A DNA stretch of 19,190 nt from an uncultured Ignavibacteriota bacterium (GCA_937959065.1 CALGOI010000207.1:1-19190), one strand, 5' to 3'; shown: positions 1 through 7,519, counted from the stretch's first letter. The notes: generated by a model not told the origin, from the sequence alone. Numbers and translations are program-made.

Positions 1-9
1 CGCCTGGTC

Positions 10-264
10 TTAGCTGTAATAACCGCGGTCTTTGCTTATTATATTGAGATATACCTCTGAATCAAAGTAAAGGTTTATAAAGTTTATATTTCGATTATTA
101 AATCCTTTTAAAATATCTTCAAATGACTTTTTACAAAGAAAATATTTAATCCTGACCTTTTCATCCCGGTACTTCTTATCCTGCCACCAGTCATTTTGCT
201 GCGCGTATAAATTACCGGAAAATAAACTTAATAATATTATTAGTGATAATGTCCGTTTAATCAA
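10..264 (-). CDS. Secreted small DUF4783-like protein, apparently truncated by a TAA codon
   Basis: The 84-residue product starts with a clear signal peptide (MIKRTLSLIILLSLFSGNLYAQ), so it is probably exported to the periplasm or beyond. The part with phrases such as ILKGFNNRNINFINLYFDSEVYLNI and GYYS resembles the start of DUF4783, a small Bacteroidota-group domain of unknown function normally well over 100 residues long. The start codon is TTG at 264-262, supported by a GAGGA Shine-Dalgarno-like site (271-275 on the complementary strand), which most genes here lack. The frame ends with TAA at 12-10. The next three codons in the same frame read Asp-Gln-Ala, which is what I expect after GYYS in this family, so the TAA looks like a nonsense codon inside a longer gene running off the left edge. 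The family assignment is by eye and moderate; no function can be given. Confidence 0.55.
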   Translation of the reverse strand: MIKRTLSLIILLSLFSGNLYAQQNDWWQDKKYRDEKVRIKYFLCKKSFEDILKGFNNRNINFINLYFDSEVYLNIISKDRGYYS

Positions 265-464
265 AAGTATTCCTCAAACTTAGAATTTTGTTTAAATTAA
301 ATAAATTACGCTCTTAAATCAATTTATATAAAGCATTTAGCTCCATTATGTTCCCCGAAAATTAATCCTATTAACAATTTCCTTTGGTTTTACTTTCAAC
401 TGTAATTTTATATTGAATAAGAAAACCTAAAACTGTAATTTGGTTGTTTCCGATTCTTTGGAAT

Positions 465-538
465 GCCGGGGTAGCTCAGCTGGTTAGAGCGGCGGAATCA
501 TAATCCGTAGGTCGGGGGTTCAAGTCCCTCTCCCGGTA
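465..538 (+). tRNA. tRNA with CAT anticodon (elongator Met or Ile2)
   Basis: A full cloverleaf can be drawn. The acceptor stem pairs 465-471 (GCCGGGG) with 531-537 (TCCCGGT), including two G-U pairs. The D arm begins GCTCAGCTGG and closes with GAGC. The anticodon stem GCGGA/TCCGT encloses the loop ATCATAA, giving anticodon CAT. The T arm GGGGG-TTCAAGT-CCCTC is intact and A538 is the discriminator. CCA is not encoded. The anticodon stem lacks the three consecutive G-C pairs typical of initiator tRNA, so this is either elongator methionine or the isoleucine tRNA whose C34 is changed to lysidine; I cannot separate these by eye. It is not clearly co-transcribed with either neighbour. Confidence 0.93.
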
Positions 539-645
539 CAAATTTTTTACATTTCTGCAACTTACCTTATCTGGTTACGTATTTTCTTGTAATACCAAAA
601 ATGTCACACTTTTAAATCTTGAATCTATGGCATTTTATTATTAAC

Positions 646-677
646 TTGGAAACTTAAAAAACGATATTAGTTTCCAA
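646..677. promoter_or_regulatory. Palindromic operator candidate upstream of the TetR-family gene
   Basis: TTGGAAACT (646-654) and AGTTTCCAA (669-677) are perfect 9-bp inverted arms around a 14-bp AT-rich spacer, ending 7 bp before the regulator's start codon. TetR-family proteins bind such inverted repeats as dimers and often repress their own operon, so this is the likely operator for the efflux operon. The arms would also form an RNA hairpin directly over the start region. The operator role is inferred from position and symmetry. Confidence 0.6.
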
Positions 678-684
678 AAACACT

Positions 685-1356
685 ATGAACGAACCGGATA
701 TTTTACACTCTGAACAGGAAAGAGAAAGAATTCTTAACTACTCTATCAATAAATTTCACGCAGAAGGATTTTACAAAACAAGCATGGATGAGATTGCTCG
801 TGATCTGCAAATTAGCAAAAAGACCATCTACAAATATTTTCAATCAAAAGAAATATTACTTGAAGCAGTTGCAGGTTGGCTCATGAATGAATCTAAAACC
901 CATATAGATTCAATTCTTTCATCAAGCGACAATGTTGTTGTAAAGTTTATTAAGATTATTAATATGTATAACAGTAAAGTACTAAAATGCAGCGATAAAT
1001 GGTTTACAGACCTGCAGATACATGCGCCAAAGCTATGGCAAAAGATTGACGAATTTAGAACTAACCGCATATACCTGATACTGTCCGAATTGATAAGCGA
1101 GGGGAAGAAAGAGGGATTAATGGAAAAGGATATACCGACTTGTGTTATAGTAACTTCTTATAATTCAAGTCTGAGATCTATGGTAAATTACAAATTTCTA
1201 TATGAAAATAATATTTCAGTCAGTGATGCAGCTAACCATGCCATGAAGATCCTTTTAAATGGCATACTTACCAAAAAGGGAAAACAGGAATTTGCCAGGC
1301 ACCGCAATGTAATGGAGCAAGCAGTTTCAGATTATTACAAATTCGACGCAAACTAA
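685..1356 (+). CDS. TetR/AcrR-family transcriptional regulator of the efflux operon
   Basis: This 223-residue protein has the N-terminal TetR helix-turn-helix at about residues 10-60. The recognisable pattern is ILNYSINKFHAEGFYKTSMDEIA followed by the recognition helix region ISKKTIYKYFQSKEILLEAV. The rest is a variable all-helical ligand-binding and dimerisation domain, as in other family members, and the ligand cannot be read from it. It is the first gene of a regulator / TolC / fusion protein / RND transporter cluster, 25 bp ahead of the tolC-like gene. TetR regulators in this position normally repress the pump until a substrate or stress compound binds them. A perfect inverted repeat just upstream fits autoregulation. 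ATG at 685 is the natural start; no strong Shine-Dalgarno site is seen. Confidence 0.9.
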   Translation: MNEPDILHSEQERERILNYSINKFHAEGFYKTSMDEIARDLQISKKTIYKYFQSKEILLEAVAGWLMNESKTHIDSILSSSDNVVVKFIKIINMYNSKVLKCSDKWFTDLQIHAPKLWQKIDEFRTNRIYLILSELISEGKKEGLMEKDIPTCVIVTSYNSSLRSMVNYKFLYENNISVSDAANHAMKILLNGILTKKGKQEFARHRNVMEQAVSDYYKFDAN

Positions 1357-1377
1357 ATAACATCATAATAACATCAT
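1356..1377. repeat. Perfect 11-bp tandem duplication between tetR and tolC-like genes
   Basis: AATAACATCAT occurs twice, head to tail, at 1356-1366 and 1367-1377. The first copy overlaps the last base of the regulator's stop codon and the second ends 4 bp before the tolC-like start. The array fills the whole intergenic leader, so a change in copy number would alter spacing in the translation-initiation region of the second gene. Confidence 0.85.
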
Positions 1378-1381
1378 CCAA

Positions 1382-2698
1382 ATGATGAAAAAAATTATTA
1401 TAGTATTTACACTCACTCTTAATGCAGTATTCTGTACCTCCGCCGGAGCACAGGTAAACAAGGTTTTAACACTGCGGGAAGCAATATCTTTAGCTGAGGA
1501 AAATAATTCCGACATTGTAAAATCCAGACTTGATCTTATGATAGCCAAAACTCAGGTATCGGAAGCATATGCTGACAATCTAATACCGAGCCTGACACTT
1601 ACATCCAATTACACACGTGCCTTCAAAAAGCAAGTATTTACTATATTCGGAGAAAATATCGAGATTGGAACTGATAATGCAATTTTGAACACTTTATACC
1701 TGCAAGAGTCCATTCCTATTTTAGGTACACCGGTTTTTCAGGGAATCAGAATTGCCGAATATTATGAAAAACTTAACTCTGAAACATTAAACTCAGTGAA
1801 AGTATCTGTAAAACAGGACGTAACGGAAGCTTATCTGAATGTACTTTTTGCAAAAGAAATACTTGACGTTAATAATGAAAGGATGAAAAACTCAAGCGAT
1901 AATTTTGCTGTGGTAGAATCTAGATATAGAAATGGGGTCGCCACTGAGTTTGATTTACTTAGGTCTAAAGTTACTATGGAAAATATAATACCCGTAATTG
2001 ATAAATCGGAAAATGATTTGAAGTTAAGTAAACTCTTTCTTAAACAGATAATCGGAATTAAACCTGAAGATAATATTGAAGTGACGGGAAGACTAACTTA
2101 TGACAGTATCGAAATTTTTTCAAATACAGACGAATTAATAAACAGAATTGTAGAAAACAACGTTGCAGTTAGACAACTGAAAATATCACGGCAAATAAAC
2201 AGTGAACTTTCAAGGGTTGAAGAGAAGACTCTGCTTCCAAAACTTTCTGTATTTGGACAGTATCAACTGGGAGCAAATGAAAACGATGACAAAAGTATTT
2301 CTGATTACAGATTTTTTAACACCCTTTCAGCCGGTATAAACCTTACATGGGACCTAAACATCTTCCGAAAAGGACATGCAATTGACAGAACTGAACTGGA
2401 AGTCAGAAAATCCGATGAAAATATTTTAGACGCAAAAAGAAAACTCAGGACTCAGGCAGAAAGTGTGATACTTAGTATGGAAGATGCAAAAAAACGAATA
2501 ATTTCGCAAAAGGAAAATGTTAGACTCGCAGAGAGAAGTCTGGAATTAGCAAATCTTAGCTTCCTGAATGGAACAGCTACTCAACTGGATATTTTTAATA
2601 CCCAACTAACATTAAGCGAAACTCAATTAGGTTTTTACCAGGCAATTTTTGATTACCTGGTTGCTAAATCAAAATTAGAAGAACTCTTAGAAAAATAA
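1382..2698 (+). CDS. TolC-like outer-membrane efflux protein
   Basis: The 438-residue product is an outer-membrane factor that would form the exit duct of the tripartite pump encoded here. It has a signal peptide (MMKKIIIVFTLTLNAVFCTSAGAQ, cleavage near AGA/Q). The mature part begins with LTLREAISLAEENNSDI, the usual opening of an OEP repeat. It then shows two similar halves rich in long amphipathic helices, with the typical SRYRNGVATEFDLLRSK at about residues 178-194 and its counterpart LSFLNGTATQLDIFNTQ near the C terminus. Length is normal for the family. Start could be either of two adjacent ATG codons (1382 or 1385). It sits 25 bp after tetR and one base before the fusion protein gene, so the genes are almost surely co-transcribed. 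Confidence 0.93.
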   Translation: MMKKIIIVFTLTLNAVFCTSAGAQVNKVLTLREAISLAEENNSDIVKSRLDLMIAKTQVSEAYADNLIPSLTLTSNYTRAFKKQVFTIFGENIEIGTDNAILNTLYLQESIPILGTPVFQGIRIAEYYEKLNSETLNSVKVSVKQDVTEAYLNVLFAKEILDVNNERMKNSSDNFAVVESRYRNGVATEFDLLRSKVTMENIIPVIDKSENDLKLSKLFLKQIIGIKPEDNIEVTGRLTYDSIEIFSNTDELINRIVENNVAVRQLKISRQINSELSRVEEKTLLPKLSVFGQYQLGANENDDKSISDYRFFNTLSAGINLTWDLNIFRKGHAIDRTELEVRKSDENILDAKRKLRTQAESVILSMEDAKKRIISQKENVRLAERSLELANLSFLNGTATQLDIFNTQLTLSETQLGFYQAIFDYLVAKSKLEELLEK

Positions 2699-2699
2699 A

Positions 2700-3032
2700 A
2701 TGAATAATCTCAAAAAATTTAAGATTTTTTACATAACGTTTTTTTTCTTGCCAATACTGATTACCCTATCTTCATGCGGCAGCGAAGAAACTCTCGAAGA
2801 GGAAGAGAAGAGTGTCTCATATGTAAAAACAAGGACACTGACCACCGAAGAGTTTACCGAAACCTATAGTGTAGTAGGTGTCGTAAAACCTTATGAAGAA
2901 GCCACTCTCTCTTCCGAACAAGGCGGAATTATAACTTATCTGGCAGTTGATAAAGGAAGTAGGGTCGGCAAAGGACAGGTTGTTATAAATATAAAAAAGG
3001 ATTGGCTCCTCAAACCAATCCTTAATTACTGA
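2700..3032 (+). CDS. RND efflux membrane-fusion lipoprotein, N-terminal part of a broken gene
   Basis: This is the first 110 codons of a periplasmic adaptor (HlyD/AcrA type) that should link the RND transporter to the TolC-like duct. A lipoprotein signal is present: hydrophobic residues then LSSC, with Cys26 as the lipid-modified residue. Residues about 60-95 (VKPYEEATLSSEQGG and GSRVGKGQVVI) are the first half of the biotinyl-lipoyl domain. The frame stops at TGA 3030-3032, then continues unchanged as SEYERLLRLYESGVATEHQF, which is adaptor alpha-hairpin sequence. The original gene therefore spans 2700-3728. The segment WLLKPILNY just before the stop does not look like the expected helix, and the stretch between KKD and YER seems about seven residues short. 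As written the product lacks most of the protein and should not work. Confidence 0.85.
   Translation: MNNLKKFKIFYITFFFLPILITLSSCGSEETLEEEEKSVSYVKTRTLTTEEFTETYSVVGVVKPYEEATLSSEQGGIITYLAVDKGSRVGKGQVVINIKKDWLLKPILNY
2997..3023. repeat. Perfect 9-bp inverted repeat inside the broken fusion-protein gene
   Basis: AAGGATTGG (2997-3005) and CCAATCCTT (3015-3023) form a perfect hairpin with a 9-base loop. It lies seven bases before the in-frame TGA of the fusion-protein gene and exactly over residues that do not resemble the family. It has A-rich and T-rich flanks and so superficially resembles an intrinsic terminator, but its position inside a coding region argues against that role. It could instead reflect a template-switch mutation or an assembly or chimera artefact. 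Confidence 0.75.
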
Positions 3033-3047
3033 AGCGAATATGAAAGA

Positions 3048-3728
3048 TTGTTACGATTATATGAATCCGGTGTAGCAACAGAACATCAGTTCACAAACGC
3101 CAAATATAACCTTGAGATTGCCGAAAAAACAATGGATGTCGCCGAAACAAGACTCAGTGCAAGCGTAGTTCGTTCACCGATTAGTGGTGTAGTCGATGCA
3201 AAAATGATGAATAAAGGTGAAATGTCTTCACCCGGAGCACCAATTGTGAGAGTTGTTAATGTTGCAAGAGTTAAAGTCGCTGTTGGTATACCTGAGAGAT
3301 ATGTAAATGACATTACAAAAGGAACCACTGTTAAACTTGAATTTGATGTCTTTCCCGATGAAACGTTTTCAGGAATAGTTGATTATGTTTCACCTACTAT
3401 TAGCAGTACAAATAGAACATTTGAAATTGAAGTAGTAATTAACAATCCTGATGGAAAGCTAAAACCGGAAATGAGCGTCAATGTGACGGTTACAAAAAAT
3501 AGAGTAGCCAATGCTATAGTTCTGGACCAGGGTCAGATAGTTGACTTTGGTGATGAAAAATATGTTTTCGTTGATGAAGGTGGAATTGCAAAAAAACGTA
3601 CTTTGACTCTTGGCGGTATTAACGGTAATTATGTTCATATTCTTAGCGGCCTTAACCCGGGAGATGTTTTGATCTACGAAGGTTATCAGACACTATCTGA
3701 AGGTGATGAAATAAAAGTCATTCAATAA
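3048..3728 (+). CDS. RND efflux membrane-fusion protein, C-terminal part of a broken gene
   Basis: This is the continuation, in the same frame, of the adaptor that starts at 2700. The sequence is open from 3033; TTG at 3048 is only the first possible start and probably not a real one. It contains the end of the alpha-hairpin (LLRLYESGVATEHQFTNAK, AEKTMDVAETRL). The second lipoyl half follows (VVRSPISGVVDAKMMNKGEM, then SPGAPIVRVV), then the beta-barrel (VAVGIPERYVNDI to LKPEMSVNVTV) and a membrane-proximal domain ending in EGYQTLSEGDEIKVIQ. Everything after the TGA is well preserved, which suggests either a very recent lesion or a sequence error. The RND gene begins 16 bp downstream. Alone this piece would lack a signal peptide and could not reach the periplasm. 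Confidence 0.82.
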   Translation: MLRLYESGVATEHQFTNAKYNLEIAEKTMDVAETRLSASVVRSPISGVVDAKMMNKGEMSSPGAPIVRVVNVARVKVAVGIPERYVNDITKGTTVKLEFDVFPDETFSGIVDYVSPTISSTNRTFEIEVVINNPDGKLKPEMSVNVTVTKNRVANAIVLDQGQIVDFGDEKYVFVDEGGIAKKRTLTLGGINGNYVHILSGLNPGDVLIYEGYQTLSEGDEIKVIQ

Positions 3729-3744
3729 AATTTAGCAAACAGAA

Positions 3745-6700
3745 ATGACAATATCAGAATTATCGGTAAAAAATAAAGCTGTTATATATGTTCTACTAAT
3801 TATAATAATAATTGTGGGGGCTATGTCTTATGTCTCTATTCCCAGGGAATCTTCTCCTTCAATTACTATTCCTTTTGTGTTTGTTTCCACTGTTTACCCC
3901 GGCGTTTCTCCCGAGGATATGGAAAAACTTGTTACACAGGAAATTGAAAAAGAGCTTAAAGGAATAAAAGATGTAAAAAATATATCCTCTACATCTATGG
4001 AAAGTTTTTCATCCATTATTGTAGAATTTAATACAGATGTAAAAATCGAGGATGCATTGCAAAGAGTAAGAGACAAAGTCTCTATTGCCAAAGCAGATAT
4101 GCCAAACGATATTGAGGAACCTGAAGTTTCCGAGATTAATCTCTCCGAGTTGCCTATCCTGTATGTTAATCTCTCAGGAAACTATGGACTCGCTGAAATT
4201 AAGAAAGTCGGAGATGACATTTCTGACAAAATTGAAGGAATTCCAGGTGTTCTGAGCGCTGATGTTAGTGGTGGCCTTGAACGTGAGGTTAAAGTCAGTG
4301 TTGATGCGAATAAGCTCAAATATTACAATATTGCATTTAATGATATTATTTTTGCTATACAAAATGAAAACGTTAATATCCCCGGCGGGAATGTTGACCT
4401 GCAGCAAAAAAGTTTTACCGTGAAAGTTCCCGGTGAATATAAAGACCCTACTAAAATAGCTAATATTGTTGTGAAAAGCCCGCAAGGAGATCCAATTTTC
4501 GTTCGTGATGTTGCTAATGTTGTTTATGGATTCGAAGACAGAACTACTTATTCAAGAGAGAATGGAATTCAGGCTGTAACTATAATTGTCAAAAAAAGAA
4601 GCGGTGAAAATATTATAGAAATAAATGAGAAGGTTAAAGAACTGGTTGCTGAAGCAAATATTCCCACAGGACTTAATGTTAGTTTTACGGGCGATGAATC
4701 TAAAAATATTAAAGAAACTGTTAAGGAACTGGAAAACGGAATCATAACAGGCTTTGTTCTTGTTGTATTCATACTTTTCTCGGCTATGGGTTTCAGAAAC
4801 TCCATTATTGTCGCTACTTCGATTCCCTTGTCTTTTTTGATCGCATTTTCAATACTCTCTCTTATGGGAGTAACTTTAAATATCGTCGTGCTATTTTCTT
4901 TAATCCTGGTACTTGGTATTATTGTCGATGATGCTGTTGTCGTTAATGAAAATATATACCGACTTCAGGAAAAAGAAGGACTCTCTCCTTTGGATGCCGC
5001 AATCGAAGGTCCAAGAGAAGTTCAAATGCCTGTGTTTATTGCCACTCTGACAATTATTGCAGCTTTCTTCCCGCTCTTGTTTTTTCCCGGGATAGTCGGT
5101 GAGTTTATGAAATTTCTTCCTATTACAATTATCACATGTTTGTTTGCTTCTCTGTTTGTGGCGATGGTCATTAACCCTGTGTTATCAAGCATTTTCATTA
5201 ATGTTAAGAAAGAAAAGGAAAAACTCGCTAAAACGTCAAAATTTAATGTACTTATGCGATATCATCGCTGGTTTGACAGAATGTTTGATAATACTACCCA
5301 CATGTATGAAAGATTCTTGAGATTTCTAATGCGTTGGAGAAAATCTACAATACTGGCTGTATTTGGATTCCTTATTTTTATTTTCGTACTGTATGGTGGA
5401 CCTTTGAATACTGGTATGGAGTTCTTCCCAACTGTTGACCCCCCATCGGCTAATATCAATATATCTATGCCGGTCGGTACTACAATAGAAAAAACAAATG
5501 AGGTTACTAAACGGATAGAAAAAGAGCTTCCTCAATTCAAAGCTGTCGAATATTATGTTACTTCTGTAGGACAAGAAATAAGCACGGACTTCACAAGCTC
5601 TGGAGGAAATCAACCAAACAAAAGTACAATTACCGTTAACTTTTATGACTTTCACGATCGAGAAGAAAGTTCTATAAAAACTGTTGAAGATATCAGAAAT
5701 GCAGTTACAGGAATTACTACCGCTGAAGTTTTAATTAGCCAGCAAGCTGCCGGTCCACCCACAGGCGCTCCCGTCAATCTGGAACTTTCTGGAGATGATT
5801 ATGGAATATTAGCAGAGTATACAGATAAAATAGAAAAAGAAATTCGTAATACTCCGGGTTTAACTGACCTCAAAGATAACCTCGATAGGGTCAGCCCCGA
5901 AATTACTTTTATTATTGATCGAGAAAAAGCCGCTCTCTACAAGCTAAGCACAACTTCAATTGCTTCAACTATCCGTACTGCTGTCAGCGGTACGGAGGCC
6001 AGTACCTTTAGAGTTGGTGAAAATGAATATGATATTACAGTTAGACTTGATTCAAATCAAAGAAATAATGTCCAGGACCTTGCTAACCTTTATGTTGCCG
6101 ACAAAGATGGAATTCTTATTCCACTGAGTTCTGTTGCAAAATTAGGGTATACATCGGGTATTGGATCAATCAAAAGAAAAGACCTTAAAAGAGTTGTTAC
6201 GATTTCTGGTAACGTAGCTCCGGGTATTAATGCTGAAGATGTCTTAAAGGCTGTCCAGGGAAAACTTAAAAATATGCAGCTTCCTGGTGGATATGAAATT
6301 AAATACACCGGACAGCAGGAAGAGCAAATGGAAACCCAGGCGTTTCTCGGAAAAGCATTTGCTATCACTATACTATTGGTATTCTTCCTTCTGGTTATGG
6401 AGTTCAATAATTTCAGTACCACATTTATTATCATGTTCTCTGTGATCCTTTCTTTGATTGGTGTTCTTATTGGACTTATTGTTACACAGACACCTTTCGG
6501 ACTGGTTATGTCAGGTATTGGGGTTATTTCACTCGCTGGAATTGTAGTCAGGAATGCCATCGTTTTGCTGGACTTTCAGAAAGAGCTTGAGAGAAGAGGT
6601 ATGGATAGAATTGAATCTACTATTCAATCCGGGAAAATTAGGCTTAGACCTGTTGTTCTTACTGCGGCTACTACAATACTTGGACTTGTTCCTCTAACTA

Positions 6701-6948
6701 CAGGATTCGACTTTGATTGGCAGACATTCCATTTTGTTAGTGGTGGTCAGAACACGGCTTTTTGGCAGCCAATGGGTACTGCTATTATATTCGGATTAGC
6801 TTTTGCTACATTCTTGACTCTTGTTATTATTCCGGTTCTTTATGTTTCAGTAAATAATCTGCTTGATAAGATATTTAAAAGAAATAAAACGAAAAATGTG
6901 GACTTTGAAGGTTCCGGAGATGAACCAATAAAACCTGCAACAACGTAA
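3745..6948 (+). CDS. RND-family multidrug efflux transporter (AcrB/HAE1-like permease)
   Basis: This full-length 1067-residue inner-membrane antiporter would export its substrate using the proton (or possibly sodium) gradient, working as a trimer with the fusion protein and TolC-like protein encoded just upstream. Transmembrane helix 1 is at about residues 12-33 and is followed by the porter-domain hallmark PRESSPSITIPFVFVSTVYPG. Helices 2-6 begin near residue 333; TM4 carries GIIVDDAVVVNENI with the paired acidic residues Asp395-Asp396 that carry protons in AcrB. A second repeat starts near residue 530, and its membrane block resumes near residue 870 (FAITILLVFFLLVMEF) and includes GIVVRNAIVLLDF. 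Both halves are intact and no key motif is missing. The substrate cannot be read from sequence. Translation starts at ATG 3745 without a clear Shine-Dalgarno site, 16 bp after the adaptor. Confidence 0.95.
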   Translation: MTISELSVKNKAVIYVLLIIIIIVGAMSYVSIPRESSPSITIPFVFVSTVYPGVSPEDMEKLVTQEIEKELKGIKDVKNISSTSMESFSSIIVEFNTDVKIEDALQRVRDKVSIAKADMPNDIEEPEVSEINLSELPILYVNLSGNYGLAEIKKVGDDISDKIEGIPGVLSADVSGGLEREVKVSVDANKLKYYNIAFNDIIFAIQNENVNIPGGNVDLQQKSFTVKVPGEYKDPTKIANIVVKSPQGDPIFVRDVANVVYGFEDRTTYSRENGIQAVTIIVKKRSGENIIEINEKVKELVAEANIPTGLNVSFTGDESKNIKETVKELENGIITGFVLVVFILFSAMGFRNSIIVATSIPLSFLIAFSILSLMGVTLNIVVLFSLILVLGIIVDDAVVVNENIYRLQEKEGLSPLDAAIEGPREVQMPVFIATLTIIAAFFPLLFFPGIVGEFMKFLPITIITCLFASLFVAMVINPVLSSIFINVKKEKEKLAKTSKFNVLMRYHRWFDRMFDNTTHMYERFLRFLMRWRKSTILAVFGFLIFIFVLYGGPLNTGMEFFPTVDPPSANINISMPVGTTIEKTNEVTKRIEKELPQFKAVEYYVTSVGQEISTDFTSSGGNQPNKSTITVNFYDFHDREESSIKTVEDIRNAVTGITTAEVLISQQAAGPPTGAPVNLELSGDDYGILAEYTDKIEKEIRNTPGLTDLKDNLDRVSPEITFIIDREKAALYKLSTTSIASTIRTAVSGTEASTFRVGENEYDITVRLDSNQRNNVQDLANLYVADKDGILIPLSSVAKLGYTSGIGSIKRKDLKRVVTISGNVAPGINAEDVLKAVQGKLKNMQLPGGYEIKYTGQQEEQMETQAFLGKAFAITILLVFFLLVMEFNNFSTTFIIMFSVILSLIGVLIGLIVTQTPFGLVMSGIGVISLAGIVVRNAIVLLDFQKELERRGMDRIESTIQSGKIRLRPVVLTAATTILGLVPLTTGFDFDWQTFHFVSGGQNTAFWQPMGTAIIFGLAFATFLTLVIIPVLYVSVNNLLDKIFKRNKTKNVDFEGSGDEPIKPATT

Positions 6949-6972
6949 ATAGCTGATTCTAAATAATTTCTC

Positions 6973-7010
6973 AAAGGCCGGGGATGATATATTCCCGGCT
7001 TTTTCTTTTT
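6973..7010 (+). terminator. Rho-independent terminator of the efflux operon
   Basis: GCCGGG (6977-6982) pairs with CCCGGC (6994-6999). The stem is extended by AAA/TTT and G-U pairs on the outside, and is followed by TTTTTCTTTTTT. It lies 25 bp after the RND stop codon and separates the efflux operon from rplY. Confidence 0.88.
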
Positions 7011-7087
7011 TGATACATCTTATTCAATTGATTAATTAATCTGAGAGCCTTATTTTTAAGTTTGTCTATTTTAAAAACTTACGAGAA

Positions 7088-7423
7088 ATGTCGGAATTAA
7101 AATTAACAGTAGCTAAAAGAGAGAAAACAACAGGATCCGGGCTTAATCAGCTCAGAAAAGAAGGTAAAATTCCGGGTGTATTTTATGGTACCGGTGAAAA
7201 TAACATCCCGATAGTTGCAAATTTTCTTGATCTTAGACAATTCATATACACATCAGAATCACATATCATTGATCTGAATATCGATGGTACTAACGAAAAA
7301 CATAGCTGTATCCTTAAAGATGTTCAATTTGACCCGGTGAAAGATACACCGCTTCATTTTGACCTTCTTGCATTACACAAAGGACAAAAGATCAAGATCG
7401 ATGTTGGTGTCCATATCGTTTGA
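7088..7423 (+). CDS. rplY: 50S ribosomal protein L25/CTC, N-terminal part of an interrupted gene
   Basis: The 111 codons encode the 5S-rRNA-binding L25 domain: LKLTVAKREKTTGSGLNQLRKEGKIPGVFYG, then HIIDLNIDG, CILKDVQFDPVKDTPLHFDLLAL. The beginning of the CTC/TL5 C-terminal domain follows (IKIDVGVHIV). The protein binds 5S rRNA in the central protuberance of the large subunit. The frame ends at TGA 7421-7423 but continues in register with NAP, a second TGA at 7433-7435, IKE, then Val-Cys and ILQHSLHKLDIECLPSDIP. The family pattern at this point is V-x-x-x-G-x-A-x-G-x-x-x-G-G. All four glycines are replaced, by stop, stop, Val and Cys, so the true gene should run from 7088 to 7759. It follows the efflux-operon terminator and leads directly into pth. 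Confidence 0.9.
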   Translation: MSELKLTVAKREKTTGSGLNQLRKEGKIPGVFYGTGENNIPIVANFLDLRQFIYTSESHIIDLNIDGTNEKHSCILKDVQFDPVKDTPLHFDLLALHKGQKIKIDVGVHIV

Positions 7424-7519
7424 AATGCTCCGTGAATAAAAGAAGTCTGTATCCTTCAGCATTCACTTCATAAACTTGATATCGAATGCCTCCCAAGCGA
7501 CATTCCCTCACATATCGAT

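Noticed and set aside
413..439. Sigma-70-like promoter TTGAAT-N15-TGTAAT ahead of the tRNA
   Set aside because: The spacer is short and the DNA is so AT-rich that such matches are frequent. Promoters of this lineage may follow a different consensus.
2997..3023. Intrinsic terminator between two separate genes
   Set aside because: The stem resembles a terminator, but both flanks belong to one adaptor protein in a single frame and the operon continues with its RND partner, so a functional terminator here is unlikely.
3030..3032. Selenocysteine insertion at the TGA of the fusion protein, using the adjacent hairpin
   Set aside because: A bacterial SECIS hairpin lies downstream of the UGA, but this hairpin lies upstream. 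Fusion proteins are not selenoproteins and no cysteine is conserved there.
6090..6560. 156-codon minus-strand frame opposite the RND gene
   Set aside because: It is the antisense shadow of strongly conserved RND coding sequence and encodes nothing recognisable; the same holds for the other long antisense frames across the window.
7421..7435. UGA recoded as glycine, as in Gracilibacteria/SR1 code 25
   Set aside because: It would repair only two of the four altered glycines in rplY. It does not give sensible helix sequence in the fusion protein and does not explain the TAA at position 10. No internal TGA occurs in the large intact genes.
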